A DNA stretch of 64,000 nucleotides from NCBI GenBank assembly GCA_963836355.1, contig CAWIJO010000006.1, forward strand, positions 620,001-684,000. Reading direction: 5' to 3'. Source of the DNA: Palsa-506 sp963836355 (GTDB lineage Bacteria > Actinomycetota > Actinomycetes > Streptosporangiales > Streptosporangiaceae). Position numbers and translations under genes: made by a program. The first letter of the stretch is position 1; each line of letters starts with the position of its first letter. The notes below the pieces were generated by a model, which was not told the DNA's origin, did no database searches, and worked only from the letters and a program-made list of their open reading frames with translations. Positions 18,299-26,723 of this stretch are shown here, piece after piece.

Positions 18299-18729
18299 GG
18301 GGTTCGCTCCGGGAGATCGTCACAAGATCGATGCCGTAAGGTAAGACGCCGGACGTTAGCTATTTGTTTACGCCGCGCCTGCTTTACATCGTTGCGAGTA
18401 CGGGCCAGAACTAGCCTGTTGCCACATGCGATGGGCTACAAACGAGCCGCTAATGATCTTGGCTGGCGGTGTTTTGCCTGGTGAGCTAAGGGACCGAACT
18501 CTTGACTCCCTGCTTACAAGGGTGGTGGCTGCGTCTGCCGGGCCTGCGGCGCAGCTGGCGGGGTGCACTTTCGGTTGTTCCGTGAGTGACCGTCAATCAC
18601 CGGGCAGCCTTACTTACGGACACCCGGCGGGCACGGCCGGGGGGCGCCGGTTGAAAGGCAGCTCATGGCGTATCGAAGCTCTCGATCTGTCCGGTTCTTC
18701 GGTGTGACCGGAGGGAATTACCGGGCCGA
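18299..18729. other. Intergenic stretch with no supported gene
   Basis: This stretch has several unconvincing short frames on both strands. The sequence near 18310-18420 is more AT-rich and may contain the promoter of the 18298 gene. I recognise no gene or RNA. Confidence 0.4.
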
Positions 18730-18927
18730 TCATTTGCTGGGTCGCCGCCGCATCCGCAGGGCGGCTAGCAGGCGGGCGGCGATGAATACGGCGATGCCGA
18801 TGTACAACAGGCCCTTCGCGACAACGCCCACGATACCCAGCACCATCGCCACGATCACCAGCAGTAGAAAAAGGATCGCCACGATCACCAGCAGTAGAAA
18901 AAGGCGAGCATCCGATCCTCCGCTCAA
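18730..18927 (-). CDS. Small membrane protein carrying a 10-residue duplication
   Basis: A 65-residue protein: MSGGSDARLFLLLVIVAI, then an exact repeat LFLLLVIVA, then MVLGIVGVVAKGLLYIGIAV and a basic tail (ALRMRRRPSK). It has two membrane helices. The first is lengthened by a perfect in-frame 30-bp tandem duplication (18845-18904), giving a roughly 27-residue hydrophobic stretch. Relatives of this small actinobacterial membrane protein normally have a single LFLLLVIVA unit (recalled, not checked). Function is unknown. Confidence 0.65.
   Translation of the reverse strand: MSGGSDARLFLLLVIVAILFLLLVIVAMVLGIVGVVAKGLLYIGIAVFIAARLLAALRMRRRPSK
18845..18904. repeat. Perfect 2 x 30-bp tandem repeat
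   Basis: ATCGCCACGATCACCAGCAG plus the following ten bases is repeated without a mismatch at 18845-18874 and 18875-18904. The unit is a multiple of three and lies inside the 18730-18927 gene, adding ten residues to its first membrane helix. Confidence 0.95.
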
Positions 18928-19181
18928 TCCGGCGGCTCAGCGGCGGGCCAGCGCCCGCTCGCCACAGGCTCAGGCCGTGTTGAGGACGTCTGAGTTTGTC
19001 TGGTTCTTGGATGAGAGCAGGGTTGCTGGAGTCGGACCGGCCGATGCCGTACGGGACTGTCTGGTGGCGTTGCTGCTTCGCGCCAGCACCGGCCTGGCAG
19101 CGGCCGAGATCCGGCATCTATCGGCAGACGGAAGCCCCGGGCGTCTTGGATGGGCGTCAGTCTCGCCGCGGGACCGGTCCG

Positions 19182-19556
19182 TCATGTCCTGCCAGGCTCG
19201 CCGGGCGCGCGTTCTGCGCTCTCCTGTGGGACCTGCGTGCTCACACCTTGCCGGGCGTCGGTCCGCTGATGTCTGCGAGCCGTCATCCGAAGCTGGATAA
19301 TCCGGGCAGTGCCGGGGATGACCACGAGCAGGATGCCCAGAACTGCGGCGAAAAGGAGCGCCACCCCCAGCGGCAGGTGACCGTGAGCGCCGAAGAAGCT
19401 GATGTCCACCTTCTGGCTGTTTTCCAGGATGAAGATCAGGAGCAGGACGAGCACGACGGCGAACGCCACCGCGGCGAACCACATCCCGCCCATGCGCGTA
19501 CGCTTCACCACGTGCTGGGGAGGCAACCGCCCCGACTTGGAGCCGTTTGAGGTCAT
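19182..19556 (-). CDS. LapA-domain (DUF1049) membrane protein
   Basis: A 124-residue protein. Residues 25-45 form the first membrane helix (MWFAAVAFAVVLVLLLIFIL), followed by the characteristic ENSQKVDISFFGAHGHLPLG and a second helix (VALLFAAVLGILLVVIPGTA), then IIQLRMTARRHQR. This is the LapA/DUF1049 arrangement, in which xENxQxVxIxFxG connects two helices. Actinobacterial members are uncharacterised inner-membrane proteins, and in Gram-negatives LapA contributes to LPS assembly. The start is ATG 19556. Residues 1-24 are a basic cytoplasmic N-tail. It stands alone. Confidence 0.82.
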   Translation of the reverse strand: MTSNGSKSGRLPPQHVVKRTRMGGMWFAAVAFAVVLVLLLIFILENSQKVDISFFGAHGHLPLGVALLFAAVLGILLVVIPGTARIIQLRMTARRHQRTDARQGVSTQVPQESAERAPGEPGRT

Positions 19557-19866
19557 CGAGCATCACAGCCTTTCAGCACCCGACCGGGATTACCTGCTAC
19601 ATGTAAATATCTGCCCTTGGCACCTGCACATAATCGGTTGATCATGGGGCCTGCTGTGGGGCTGAAGCCTGTCGTGGACTTTAGTTCTCCCCCGTCCTCC
19701 TCCTGGGCGCCGCATCCTGGCGAGTGGGCGCTGCGTCTAGGTTCGGCGAAGCCGATCGCATGCGACGCCCGCAGGGCGACCTGGAAGCATGCTGAAAATC
19801 TTGCGGGTGTTCTTGGTCTAGGGACCTGGTGGTCAGGCAGGCCGGGTCTGGAAGGTCAGGCAGAGG
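19557..19866. other. Intergenic stretch with no supported gene
   Basis: The start is slightly AT-rich (19590-19630) and probably contains the LapA-like gene's promoter. No gene recognised. Confidence 0.4.
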
Positions 19867-20330
19867 TTACGCGAGTGCCCAGGTGCCGTCGCTGGTGCGG
19901 GTGAGCCCGAGTTTGATCAGCCGGCGGTTGAGGGCGGCGGCCCGGTGGTGGAGCCAGGCGTTGTTCCTGGTGATGCCCCGGTAGGGGACTCGGCGGCTGC
20001 CGCTGGCAGCGAACCAGGCGATGGCCCGCTCGACGGGGGGTCGCCATCGGCGGTATTCGTCCCGCCAGGCGGGGTCGGCGGCAGCGCGGCGGCCGGCGGC
20101 CAGCAGGGCGTGCTGGGGGGTGGACGGTGAGGACCCGCCCGGCTTTGAAGGTGGTGCAGCGCTCGCGCAGCGGGCAGCCCACGCACCGGGTCTTGAACTG
20201 TGCCTGGCGGTTGCCGTCAGCCCGGGGGCGTCCCAGTGCGGTGATCTGCCCGGCAGGGCAGGTGACCGTGCCCGCCTGCTCATCGACGGCGAAGTCGTCG
20301 ATGGTGAAGCCCCCGGGGATAGCTCGCGGC
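19867..20330 (-). pseudogene. IS1182-like transposase, C-terminal remnant
   Basis: The minus strand encodes the last 150 residues of an IS1182-type DDE transposase in two frames. The first (20330 to about 20112) reads IPGGFTIDDFAVDEQAGTVT, CPAGQITALGRPRADGNRQA, QFKTRCVGCPLRERCTTFKA and GRVLTVHP. The second reads QHALLAAGRRAAADPAWRDE, YRRWRPPVERAIAWF, then RNNAWLHHRAAALNRRLIKL and GTWALA-stop. The break is a run of six C (G on the plus strand, 20115-20120) where five are expected. The Cys cluster and the YRxWRPxVERAIAW motif are typical of the family. The N-terminal half with most catalytic residues is absent. Confidence 0.85.
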
Positions 20331-20624
20331 TGGCATCCGGAGCGTGTGGAGCCTCATGCCGGTTGGGCGTTCGCTGTCCATGGTCCGGTTCCGGCTCTGC
20401 GCATGTCTCGTGACGCGCAGGTCATGGGGCCGGTTGCCCCGAGGGCGCTCTGCGTCATCAGGGCCGCTCGGCTGTGGGGGCCGCGTCATGGGCCAGTGCG
20501 CCTGGCTCGCAGGCCTGCGGTGCCGCGGCTGGAACACCAGAGCTCTCGCTGGATCTCTTTCGCCCCAATGCAACCCGTGCTTTGATTGCGCGTAATGTGC
20601 TTTAGTGCCACAAGGAGGTGGTTC

Positions 20625-22244
20625 GTGGTGAAAAGAATGGCCGCGAGTTTAGTGGTAGCCGGGTCTGTCGCCGCATCGTTCCTGGCCGCTGCGCCAGGCC
20701 AGGCAAGCGGGCCCGCCGCGACACCGCGCTGGATCCTGCACATTCAGCGCTATCCGGGTGGCATCTCGAACGGGGTCCGGGCGATGGTGTCCGCCCAGGC
20801 AATGGCGGCGCAGGCCAGCGCCCACCGGATTTCTGGTGCGTCGGTGTCGTTCGGCCGCAACGTCGAGATGAACACCGACTCCAGCCCGCCGTTGCCGCAG
20901 AACGAGACAGCGGCCGCGGTCAGCCTGGCCAACCCGAAGATCGCGGTCGCGGCAGCCAACGACTATGTCAGCGGCGGCAACATCGTGATGCGCACCGCCG
21001 ACGGCGGCAGGCACTGGAAATCGACCCGGGTGGTGCCATTCTTCCGCGGCACCGGTGACGTGTGCTCCGGCGGCGACCCGTCGGTGGCGTACAGCCGCCG
21101 CGACCACGTGTTCTACATGGGTCAGCTGTGCTTTTTCCGCGCCCTGCCCTTCTCCGAGGTGCAGATCTACGTCTCCCGGGACAACGGCCGCACCTGGACG
21201 CCCGGGCTTGAGGCTGCCCGCGCGGCCACCAACTTCAACTACACCACCGGCCAGGTCGACACCTCGATCTTCAATGACAAGGACTACATCGCGGTCGACA
21301 ACACCAAATCAAGCCCGCATTACGGCCGTCTGTACGCCGGCTATACCAAGTTCCATATGCAGCCCAGCGGATTCTCTGACTACTGCCCCCTGCAGCTGTC
21401 GTACACCGACTCGGTCAACCTGAATAACCCGTCCCTGACGACCTTCCAGCACACCGCGATCCAGCACGGCAACCCCGGCGGCAACGGGACCGGCGGCTCG
21501 GCGAACCAGTACTTCACGCCACAGGTCGAGCGCAGCGGCGCGCTGGACGTGGCCTTCGTGTCCGAGGACTGCAACGACTCGTTCGACCCGCACATCTTGT
21601 TCCAGCGTTCCACCGACGGAGGCCAGTCCTTCCTGGCTAATGCTGTCCGGGTGGACAAGCCCGGCCAGTACGCGGACTTCCTCGACACCGCCAAGGACGA
21701 CACCCTGCCACCCACGAGCTTCCGGGCGCCCAACACCCCCTCGCTGGCCTACGACCCGGCCAACGGGTCGCTGACCTTCCTCTACCAGAACAACATCAAC
21801 CGTGCGGTGTCGAAGGCCGACATCTCCTACCAGCGGTCCACCGACGGCGGGCAGCACTGGTCCAGCATGCACTTCCTTTCGGTCACCAAGTCCGGCAAGC
21901 CCGCACGAAACGACCAGTTCTTCCCGTGGGTCGCCGCAGCCAGCAACGGCCACCTCTACGCGATCTGGTTCGACCGCCGGCGATCCCCGGCAAACATCAA
22001 CATCAACACGTGGGAGGCGCGGTCGGCCAACGGCGGCGTCACCTGGACGAGCCGCCGGATCAGCACCAAATCCTGGAATCCCAACCTCGGGTTCTTCAGC
22101 AGCGGAGCGTTCATCGGCGACTACAACGGCATCGCGGTGAGCAGCACCAACGTCTACCCCGTCTGGACCGACGGGCGGAACACCGCGATCGCCCGGACCG
22201 GCATCGGCGAGACGAACATCTTCACCGACATCGAACACAGATAG
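20625..22244 (+). CDS. Secreted sialidase-like (Asp-box) beta-propeller protein
   Basis: About 539 residues from GTG 20625, which has AAGGAGGTGG six bases upstream (GTG 20628 is also possible). Residues 1-29 are a classical signal peptide (KRMAASLVVAGSVAASFLAA, then APGQA). The mature protein carries at least five Asp-box/BNR repeats: RTADGGRHW, SRDNGRTW, RSTDGGQSF, RSTDGGQHW and SANGGVTW, spaced as in six-bladed sialidase propellers. ETAAAVSLANPKIAVAAAND and TPSLAYDPANGSLTFLYQNN fit exo-sialidase-like actinobacterial proteins. The catalytic Arg triad and Tyr/Glu pair of true sialidases could not be placed, so enzymatic activity is not assured. A terminator-like hairpin follows at 22258. Confidence 0.85.
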   Translation: MVKRMAASLVVAGSVAASFLAAAPGQASGPAATPRWILHIQRYPGGISNGVRAMVSAQAMAAQASAHRISGASVSFGRNVEMNTDSSPPLPQNETAAAVSLANPKIAVAAANDYVSGGNIVMRTADGGRHWKSTRVVPFFRGTGDVCSGGDPSVAYSRRDHVFYMGQLCFFRALPFSEVQIYVSRDNGRTWTPGLEAARAATNFNYTTGQVDTSIFNDKDYIAVDNTKSSPHYGRLYAGYTKFHMQPSGFSDYCPLQLSYTDSVNLNNPSLTTFQHTAIQHGNPGGNGTGGSANQYFTPQVERSGALDVAFVSEDCNDSFDPHILFQRSTDGGQSFLANAVRVDKPGQYADFLDTAKDDTLPPTSFRAPNTPSLAYDPANGSLTFLYQNNINRAVSKADISYQRSTDGGQHWSSMHFLSVTKSGKPARNDQFFPWVAAASNGHLYAIWFDRRRSPANININTWEARSANGGVTWTSRRISTKSWNPNLGFFSSGAFIGDYNGIAVSSTNVYPVWTDGRNTAIARTGIGETNIFTDIEHR

Positions 22245-22257
22245 CCCCGGCCGGCCC

Positions 22258-22291
22258 TGGGGGCATCGCGCCAACGGGCGGGGTGCCCCCA
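22258..22291 (+). terminator. Terminator-like hairpin after the sialidase-like gene
   Basis: TGGGGGCA at 22258-22265 and its exact complement TGCCCCCA at 22284-22291 can form an 8-bp GC-rich stem with an 18-nt loop, 13 nt after the stop codon. There is no T-run, which is usual in high-GC actinobacteria. Confidence 0.4.
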
Positions 22292-22441
22292 AAGGTCCAG
22301 GACTGGCCACAGGCGCCGGGGCTTTAACCCCCGACCTGGCCATCACCCGCCTGACCTGTCAGGTCGCTGGTGCGATCGCCGCGTGGCGGAAGCCGGTGGG
22401 CACCGGCGCGGGTGTGTCATTGCTGGTTGCGGTGGATCGTG

Positions 22442-22467
22442 CGTCGTCGGCTCCGGAGCCGACGACG
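22442..22467. repeat. Perfect 26-bp palindrome
   Basis: The sequence CGTCGTCGGCTCC at 22442-22454 is followed immediately by its reverse complement, with no spacer. The central 12-mer GGCTCCGGAGCC recurs at 22478-22489, 29 bp further on. It could be a regulator binding site, a recombination relic or a terminator. No gene starts close enough to choose. Confidence 0.7.
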
Positions 22468-22488
22468 AAGCACCCCGGGCTCCGGAGC

Positions 22489-22680
22489 CTAGGTCGCTGA
22501 TCCCGGCGCTGTCCAGGGCACCGTGCCGGGCATGTTCGTGGCGACCTTGATCGGCGTCACCGTGCCCGAGCCTTGTTGACGACGTGGGCGGTCTTGCCGT
22601 CCGGCGTGATCGCGATCGCCCCAAGGTCTCTTGCCGACCTTGATCGGCTTGCCGGGTGTGCCTGCACCCGGGCGCTGCAC
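22489..22680 (-). pseudogene. YVTN beta-propeller protein remnant
   Basis: Minus-strand frames encode one blade and the end of a YVTN-type propeller. TPGKPIKVGKRP lies in one frame, AIAITPDGKTAHVVNK in the next, and GSGTVTPIKVATNMPGTVP back in the first, ending at TAG 22489-22491. The motif KPIKVGxxPxAIAITPDGKTAYVVNxGSGTVTPI is a standard repeat of secreted actinobacterial propellers. Two compensating single-base shifts in so short a span, and no upstream blades, show it is a dead fragment. Confidence 0.65.
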
Positions 22681-22799
22681 TACCAGCGGACCGCGACCGA
22701 GATCACCTCTCGCGGGAACCGGAAACCAGCAAAAACCGACGACGAGCCCGACGACAGCACTGCACCAGTCTCCCGTCCTCCGCGATCGACCAACTCAAA

Positions 22800-22821
22800 T
22801 GGTGCCCCGGCGGGGATTCGA
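22800..22821 (-). other. tRNA 3'-end-like sequence, possible attachment-site half
   Basis: Read on the minus strand the sequence is TCGAATCCCCGCCGGGGCAC followed by CA. It looks like the T-loop end, acceptor strand and CCA of a tRNA gene. The 5' T-stem and the rest of a tRNA are missing. Integrative elements commonly recombine into tRNA 3' ends, leaving such a half site. The match is short and may be chance. Confidence 0.35.
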
Positions 22822-22859
22822 GTTACCAATGCCCGTGCCGTCCAGCCGCCTGAAGGAAC

Positions 22860-23213
22860 TCATCGAAGGCACCGCCGGCCACCACGCGTCCCAGCGCTGG
22901 CCGGGCCCTGGAGGAAGTCGCCATCACCTGGCGCGGCTCCTACGGCTACCTGACCGGCTACCCCAGCGACAGCGACGACGACACGATCAAGCTGTGCCGC
23001 ATCCAGTACCCCGGCGATCCCGAAGACTGGGCCTTCGCGATCTGGCAGGCCAGCAGCGACAGCTACGCCGACGCCGTCCTGCTGGACGGCAGCTACACCG
23101 GCCACCCCAGCCAGGCACTCGACACCGCCTGCACCCTCTACCTCACCGACACCGGCGACCACACGCAAGTAACGCCCCGAAACCCCTCAAGGACTTCTGC
23201 GGAGCTGCACTAG
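22860..23213 (+). pseudogene. Hypothetical protein fragment without a start
   Basis: An open frame ending at TAG 23211-23213 encodes GRALEEVAITWRGSYGYLTG, YPSDSDDDTIKLCRIQYPGD, PEDWAFAIWQASSDSYADAV and LLDGSYTGHPSQALDTACTL. The composition is clearly protein-like, with strands and aromatics. There is no in-frame start codon with a ribosome site, and upstream similarity fades around 22890. It resembles small actinobacterial proteins of unknown function found near mobile elements. The stop abuts the IS-end-like repeat at 23212, so an insertion or deletion may have trimmed both ends. Confidence 0.5.
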
Positions 23214-23250
23214 GTCAGACGCCGTGCGACAGGTTTTGAAGCGGTACAGG
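23212..23250 (+). repeat. 39-nt repeat shared with 59071-59109 (IS-end-like)
   Basis: Aligned without gaps, 33 of 39 positions agree with 59071-59109. Both begin AGGTCAGACG and end GAAGCGGTACAGG. At 59 kb the copy follows the stop codon of a decayed IS related to the one at 25.3 kb, so this is probably a solo right end of that IS subfamily. Confidence 0.65.
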
Positions 23251-23286
23251 TTCCCAGAAGAGTAGTCGGCGTGGTCAAATAAACGG

Positions 23287-25242
23287 GTGACCGACGGGGT
23301 TGCGGAGTCCGTGTTCGACTGGCCCTCGCCGGTCCGGTCACCGGTGGGACTTCTGGACCCTGGCCGGGCGGCGCTGCCGATACACGGCCGCGCCGATGAG
23401 CTGGCGGAGCTCGTGGACTGGTGCGAGGGGCCGGCACCTGGGATCGTCCAGCTGCTGTCCGCAGCGTCCGGTCACGGCGCTACCCGGCTGGGGGTAGAGC
23501 TCGTCGCGGCTATGCGTGCCCGTGGCTGGGTGGCCGGAATGCTGCGCGACGGTCCCGGCCGCCAGGCGCTTGCCCGGCTGGCGGCCGTGCCGGACCCGCT
23601 GCTGGTGGTCGTGGACGACGCCGAGGTCAGGGGCGCGGACGTCGCCGCGCTCAAGCCGCTGTTCACCACGACGCGGGAGCGGCGGGAACGCATCCTGCTG
23701 ATCGGGCACGCCGATGACGACGTCGGGTTACTGACGCCGTTGGAGCTGGCGTTCGAGCAGCTAGGGTACCCATCCTTGACCCTGTCCCGGATCGTGGCCA
23801 CTAACCTGGCCGTGGCGGACCGGTTGCGGGTGTGGCGGGATGCGGTGGCCACGCTGGCGCCGCGGCTGCCCGAGGTCGCCACGCTGGGCTGCGTCCCGTG
23901 GGCGGTCCCGCCACCGGCGCCGCCCGCGATCGATCCCCCGGCTGAGGTGTTGGACCGGGCCGGCGGGGTTGCCGTTCCCGAGGTCCAGTTCGCCGCGCTT
24001 GCCGCGCTGCTTGGGGCAGCGGACGGCGACCGTGCCGCGGGCCAGGTCGTGGTGTGGGAGTCGTGGTATTGGTTCCAGCAGGCCATCGAGCACGAGATGT
24101 TCTTCCCGGACCATCAGGCGTGCGTGCCGCTGGCCGCGCAGGCGGCGACCTGGGGCGCTGGCACCCGCGACGACGCCCTGCGGCTGGTCACGGGGATGGT
24201 CGCGCCCACCGGCCCGGAGTCTGTCACGGCGGAGCAGGTCACCGAGTGGCTGTCCGGGCTCTACCCCGGTCCCGGACGCTTCTGGCGGTTCCCCCGCACC
24301 CTCGCCGCCCACCTGGCCGCCACGGACGCCGCAGCTGAGGACGGCCTGCTGCAGGCCGGCGCTGCGGCCGCCGACGAGACCCAGCGTCGGCACGCGGCCG
24401 GCCTGCTGCTGCCCGCCCTGCCCGGGGCGCCGCGGTTACGCTCCGCGTTCGTCGACGCGGCCGAGGCCGCGTCGGAGCTCTGGGCGCCCGCCATCGTGCA
24501 CACCGCCCTGGTTGTCGGATCGCCGGCTCCTGCCACGTCATGGCGGGGATTGAGGTCAGCGCGGCGGCCGGCCGCCGCCGCACCGCCGGACGGGCAGGTG
24601 AACGACGGAATCCTCGCCCTGGTCGAGGCACTCGACCGGGCGCACGGCGATGCCCTGAACCTGCTGTCCGACCTGGAGCAGGCGCTGCCCTTCTCGGCCG
24701 GCCCCCTCGGGAAGGTGGCGCTGGCAATCATCCAGAAGCTGCTCGACGCGGCAGCCTGGATCAATAGCCACGAGCACGGCGAATGGGATGTGATGGTCGC
24801 TGTCTACACCGGCCGCCTGGCGGTCCGGCTCTCCGACCTGGGACGCTTCGACGAGGCCGCGGAAGCATCCCGACAAGCGGTCGACCTACTCCGCCCGCAC
24901 GCGGTCGGCGACGACGAGCTGACCGCCGAACTGGGCCGGATCCTAGGCCACCAAGCCGCCGAACTAATCGCCGCCGACCGGTACGAGCAGGCCGCCGCGG
25001 TCGCCAGCGAGTCCGCCGACCTGCACCGAGAACTGATTGCCATCCGCCCCGACAAGCAACTGCAGTTGAGCTTGGCCGCCGCGCTGATCACACACGCCGA
25101 GGCGCTGCGGGACCTGGGCCGAAGTACCCAGGGCCAGCCCGCCGCCCGGGAAGCGCTTACCCTCATCGAACCGCTGGCCCGGGAGGACCGCCACATCGCC
25201 GACACGTGGCTGCCCCGCGCGCTCGACCTACAAACGCCGTGA
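23287..25242 (+). CDS. STAND-like ATPase (degenerate) with C-terminal TPRs
   Basis: A 651-residue protein from GTG 23287. Residues 25-200 resemble the NTPase part of actinobacterial NB-ARC/TPR proteins: IHGRADELAELVDWCEG, VQLLSAASGHGATRLGVELV at the Walker A position, then DPLLVVVDDAEVR as Walker B, and ERILLIGHADDDVG as sensor-like. The P-loop Lys is replaced (GHGATRL for GxGKTRL), so nucleotide binding is doubtful. Residues 440-640 contain TPR-like helical pairs, for example GRLAVRLSDLGRFDEAAEAS, LGHQAAELIAADRYEQAAAV and SLAAALITHAEALRDLGRST. Such proteins often act as signal or effector hubs. The partner here is unknown. Confidence 0.75.
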   Translation: MTDGVAESVFDWPSPVRSPVGLLDPGRAALPIHGRADELAELVDWCEGPAPGIVQLLSAASGHGATRLGVELVAAMRARGWVAGMLRDGPGRQALARLAAVPDPLLVVVDDAEVRGADVAALKPLFTTTRERRERILLIGHADDDVGLLTPLELAFEQLGYPSLTLSRIVATNLAVADRLRVWRDAVATLAPRLPEVATLGCVPWAVPPPAPPAIDPPAEVLDRAGGVAVPEVQFAALAALLGAADGDRAAGQVVVWESWYWFQQAIEHEMFFPDHQACVPLAAQAATWGAGTRDDALRLVTGMVAPTGPESVTAEQVTEWLSGLYPGPGRFWRFPRTLAAHLAATDAAAEDGLLQAGAAAADETQRRHAAGLLLPALPGAPRLRSAFVDAAEAASELWAPAIVHTALVVGSPAPATSWRGLRSARRPAAAAPPDGQVNDGILALVEALDRAHGDALNLLSDLEQALPFSAGPLGKVALAIIQKLLDAAAWINSHEHGEWDVMVAVYTGRLAVRLSDLGRFDEAAEASRQAVDLLRPHAVGDDELTAELGRILGHQAAELIAADRYEQAAAVASESADLHRELIAIRPDKQLQLSLAAALITHAEALRDLGRSTQGQPAAREALTLIEPLAREDRHIADTWLPRALDLQTP

Positions 25243-25307
25243 CTGACCACACCTCGTCACAGACCGTGACGAGCGAGCCTCCTCGTCGCCGGGCTCGATC
25301 CCTGCCG

Positions 25308-26479
25308 GGTTCCAAAAGTCGGCTCATTCCTGTGACCTGCGACGATGGGCGCATGCTAGCGGGCATGATGATCACCCGTGTCCCTCCGCCTGCTCTACCT
25401 GATCTTCGCCCGGCTCTGCAGCTGGCTCGTCCTGCTCGGCCGCTCACCGGCGTCCAAGAACGCGGAATTGCTGGTGTTGCGGCACGAGGTCGCTGTGCTG
25501 CGCCGCACCAGGCCCCCGGCCGACCCTGGACTGGGCCGACCGGGCAGTGCTGGCCGCGCTAATCCGGCTCCTGCCACATCAGCTGCGGGCGCACCGGCTG
25601 GTCACACCCGGCACCGTCCTGCGCCGCACCGCCGCCTGGTCACAAAGAAGTTGACCTACCCGAACCGCACGGGACGCCCGCCAGTCAGCGCCGAGATCGC
25701 CGCCATCGAGCGTCTCGCCACCGAGAACAGCAGCTGGGGATACCAGCGGATCCAGGGCGAGCTGCTCAAGCTCGGCCACCGGGTCGGCGCCTCCACGATC
25801 CGCCGGATCCTCAGGGCCCTGCGGATTCCCCCGGCGCCGAAGCGCCACACCGACACGACGTGGCGCCAGTTCCTGAACACCCAGGCCGCGACGATGCTCG
25901 CCACCGATTTCTTCCCCGTGGACTGCGCGGTGACTCTCCGGCGTCTGTACTGCCTGTTCGTGATCGAGGCCGGTTCCCGCTACGTGCATATCCTCGGGGT
26001 CACCGCCAACCCTGACGGACCGTGGACCACGCAGCAGGCCCGGAACCTCCTGATGAATCTCGGTGACCGCGCTTCGGACCTCCGGTTCCTGGTCCGCGAC
26101 CGGGCCGGGCAGTTCACCGATTCCTTCGATATGGCACTGGCCAGCACCGGTATCCAAGCCGTCAAGATCCCGCCCCGAAGTCCTCGGGCGAACGCTTATG
26201 CGGAGCGGTTCGTGCTCACTGCCCGGACCGAGATCACCGACCGCATGCTGATCTTCGGCGAGCGCCACCTGCGGTCAAGCCCGGCCGAGTACGAGGCCCA
26301 CTACAACGGACGACGACCCCACCGCAGCCGCCAACTCCGCCCGCCCAGGCCCGACCATCCCGCCGCCGACCTCTCCGAACAGCGGATAAGGCGCCGATCC
26401 GTCCTCGGCGGCCTCATCAACGAATACGAGCGGGCCGCGTAGATACCCAGGTCAAGACCCACGGCCGAGTTTTGGAACC
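25308..26479 (+). mobile_element. Insertion sequence with rve-type transposase, about 1.17 kb
   Basis: Bounded by inverted repeats: left GGTTCCAAAAGTCGGC at 25308-25323 and right GCCGAGTTTTGGAACC at 26464-26479, 15 of 16 complementary positions. It encodes one integrase-core transposase (25378-26442). No target-site duplication is apparent next to the ends (left TGCCG, right TCACA), which suggests later rearrangement of one flank. The right end cuts an integrase gene whose new stop codon lies at the junction. Decayed relatives occur at 12.1 kb and 58.7-59.1 kb. Confidence 0.82.
25378..26442 (+). CDS. Integrase-core (rve) transposase with internal compensated frameshift
   Basis: A 354-residue frame. 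The N-terminus (LLYLIFARLCSWLVLLGRSP, KNAELLVLRHEVAVLRRT) and residues 83-354 match IS3/IS481-like actinobacterial transposases: LVTKKLTYPNRTGRPPVS, NSSWGYQRIQGELLKLGHRV, then the DDE core with Asp in MLATDFFPVDC, Asp in FLVRDRAGQFT and Glu in NAYAERF. Residues about 45-82 are nonsense in this frame. The neighbouring frame there reads TLDWADRAVLAALIRLLPHQ and LRAHRLVTPGTVLR, the expected family sequence. One extra C in a run at 25513-25517 and one missing base near 25625 explain this. The full-length product is therefore probably inactive. Confidence 0.8.
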   Translation: MSLRLLYLIFARLCSWLVLLGRSPASKNAELLVLRHEVAVLRRTRPPADPGLGRPGSAGRANPAPATSAAGAPAGHTRHRPAPHRRLVTKKLTYPNRTGRPPVSAEIAAIERLATENSSWGYQRIQGELLKLGHRVGASTIRRILRALRIPPAPKRHTDTTWRQFLNTQAATMLATDFFPVDCAVTLRRLYCLFVIEAGSRYVHILGVTANPDGPWTTQQARNLLMNLGDRASDLRFLVRDRAGQFTDSFDMALASTGIQAVKIPPRSPRANAYAERFVLTARTEITDRMLIFGERHLRSSPAEYEAHYNGRRPHRSRQLRPPRPDHPAADLSEQRIRRRSVLGGLINEYERAA

Positions 26480-26723
26480 TCACAGGGTCAGGATCGCCCG
26501 GACCTGGGCCGGGCTGGCGACGGTAGCCGGGCTGACGGCAGCGGCGGCTCTGGGCGCGGGCCAGCGCACCAGGCCGATGGGGTTGGCGGGCAGCAGCCCG
26601 AGCTCGACGGCGTAGCCGAGGGCGCCGTGGAACACCGCCCGCTTGCGGGTGATCGTGTTCGCGGCGGCGGGCGAGCCGTCCAGTCGTGTGCACAGCCCGT
26701 CCAGGCCAGGCGGGCTGCTGTGG
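26480..26723 (-). pseudogene. Tyrosine recombinase fragment truncated by the IS
   Basis: The minus strand encodes the middle of an actinobacterial tyrosine integrase: RLDGSPAAANTITRKRAVFH, GALGYAVELGLLPANPIGLV, RWPAPRAAAAVSPATVASPA, QVRAILTL and then TGA. This is the core-binding domain leading into the catalytic domain. The TGA uses the base next to the IS right repeat, so the frame ends exactly where the insertion begins. The catalytic half is not found beyond the left IS end. The upstream end abuts the response-regulator stop at 26724. It belongs to the same recombinase family as the wreck at 16.4-17.1 kb. Confidence 0.75.

Noticed and set aside
22798..22835. A complete tRNA gene
   Set aside because: Only the 3' T-loop/acceptor part can be matched. 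No anticodon or D arm lies upstream on the minus strand.
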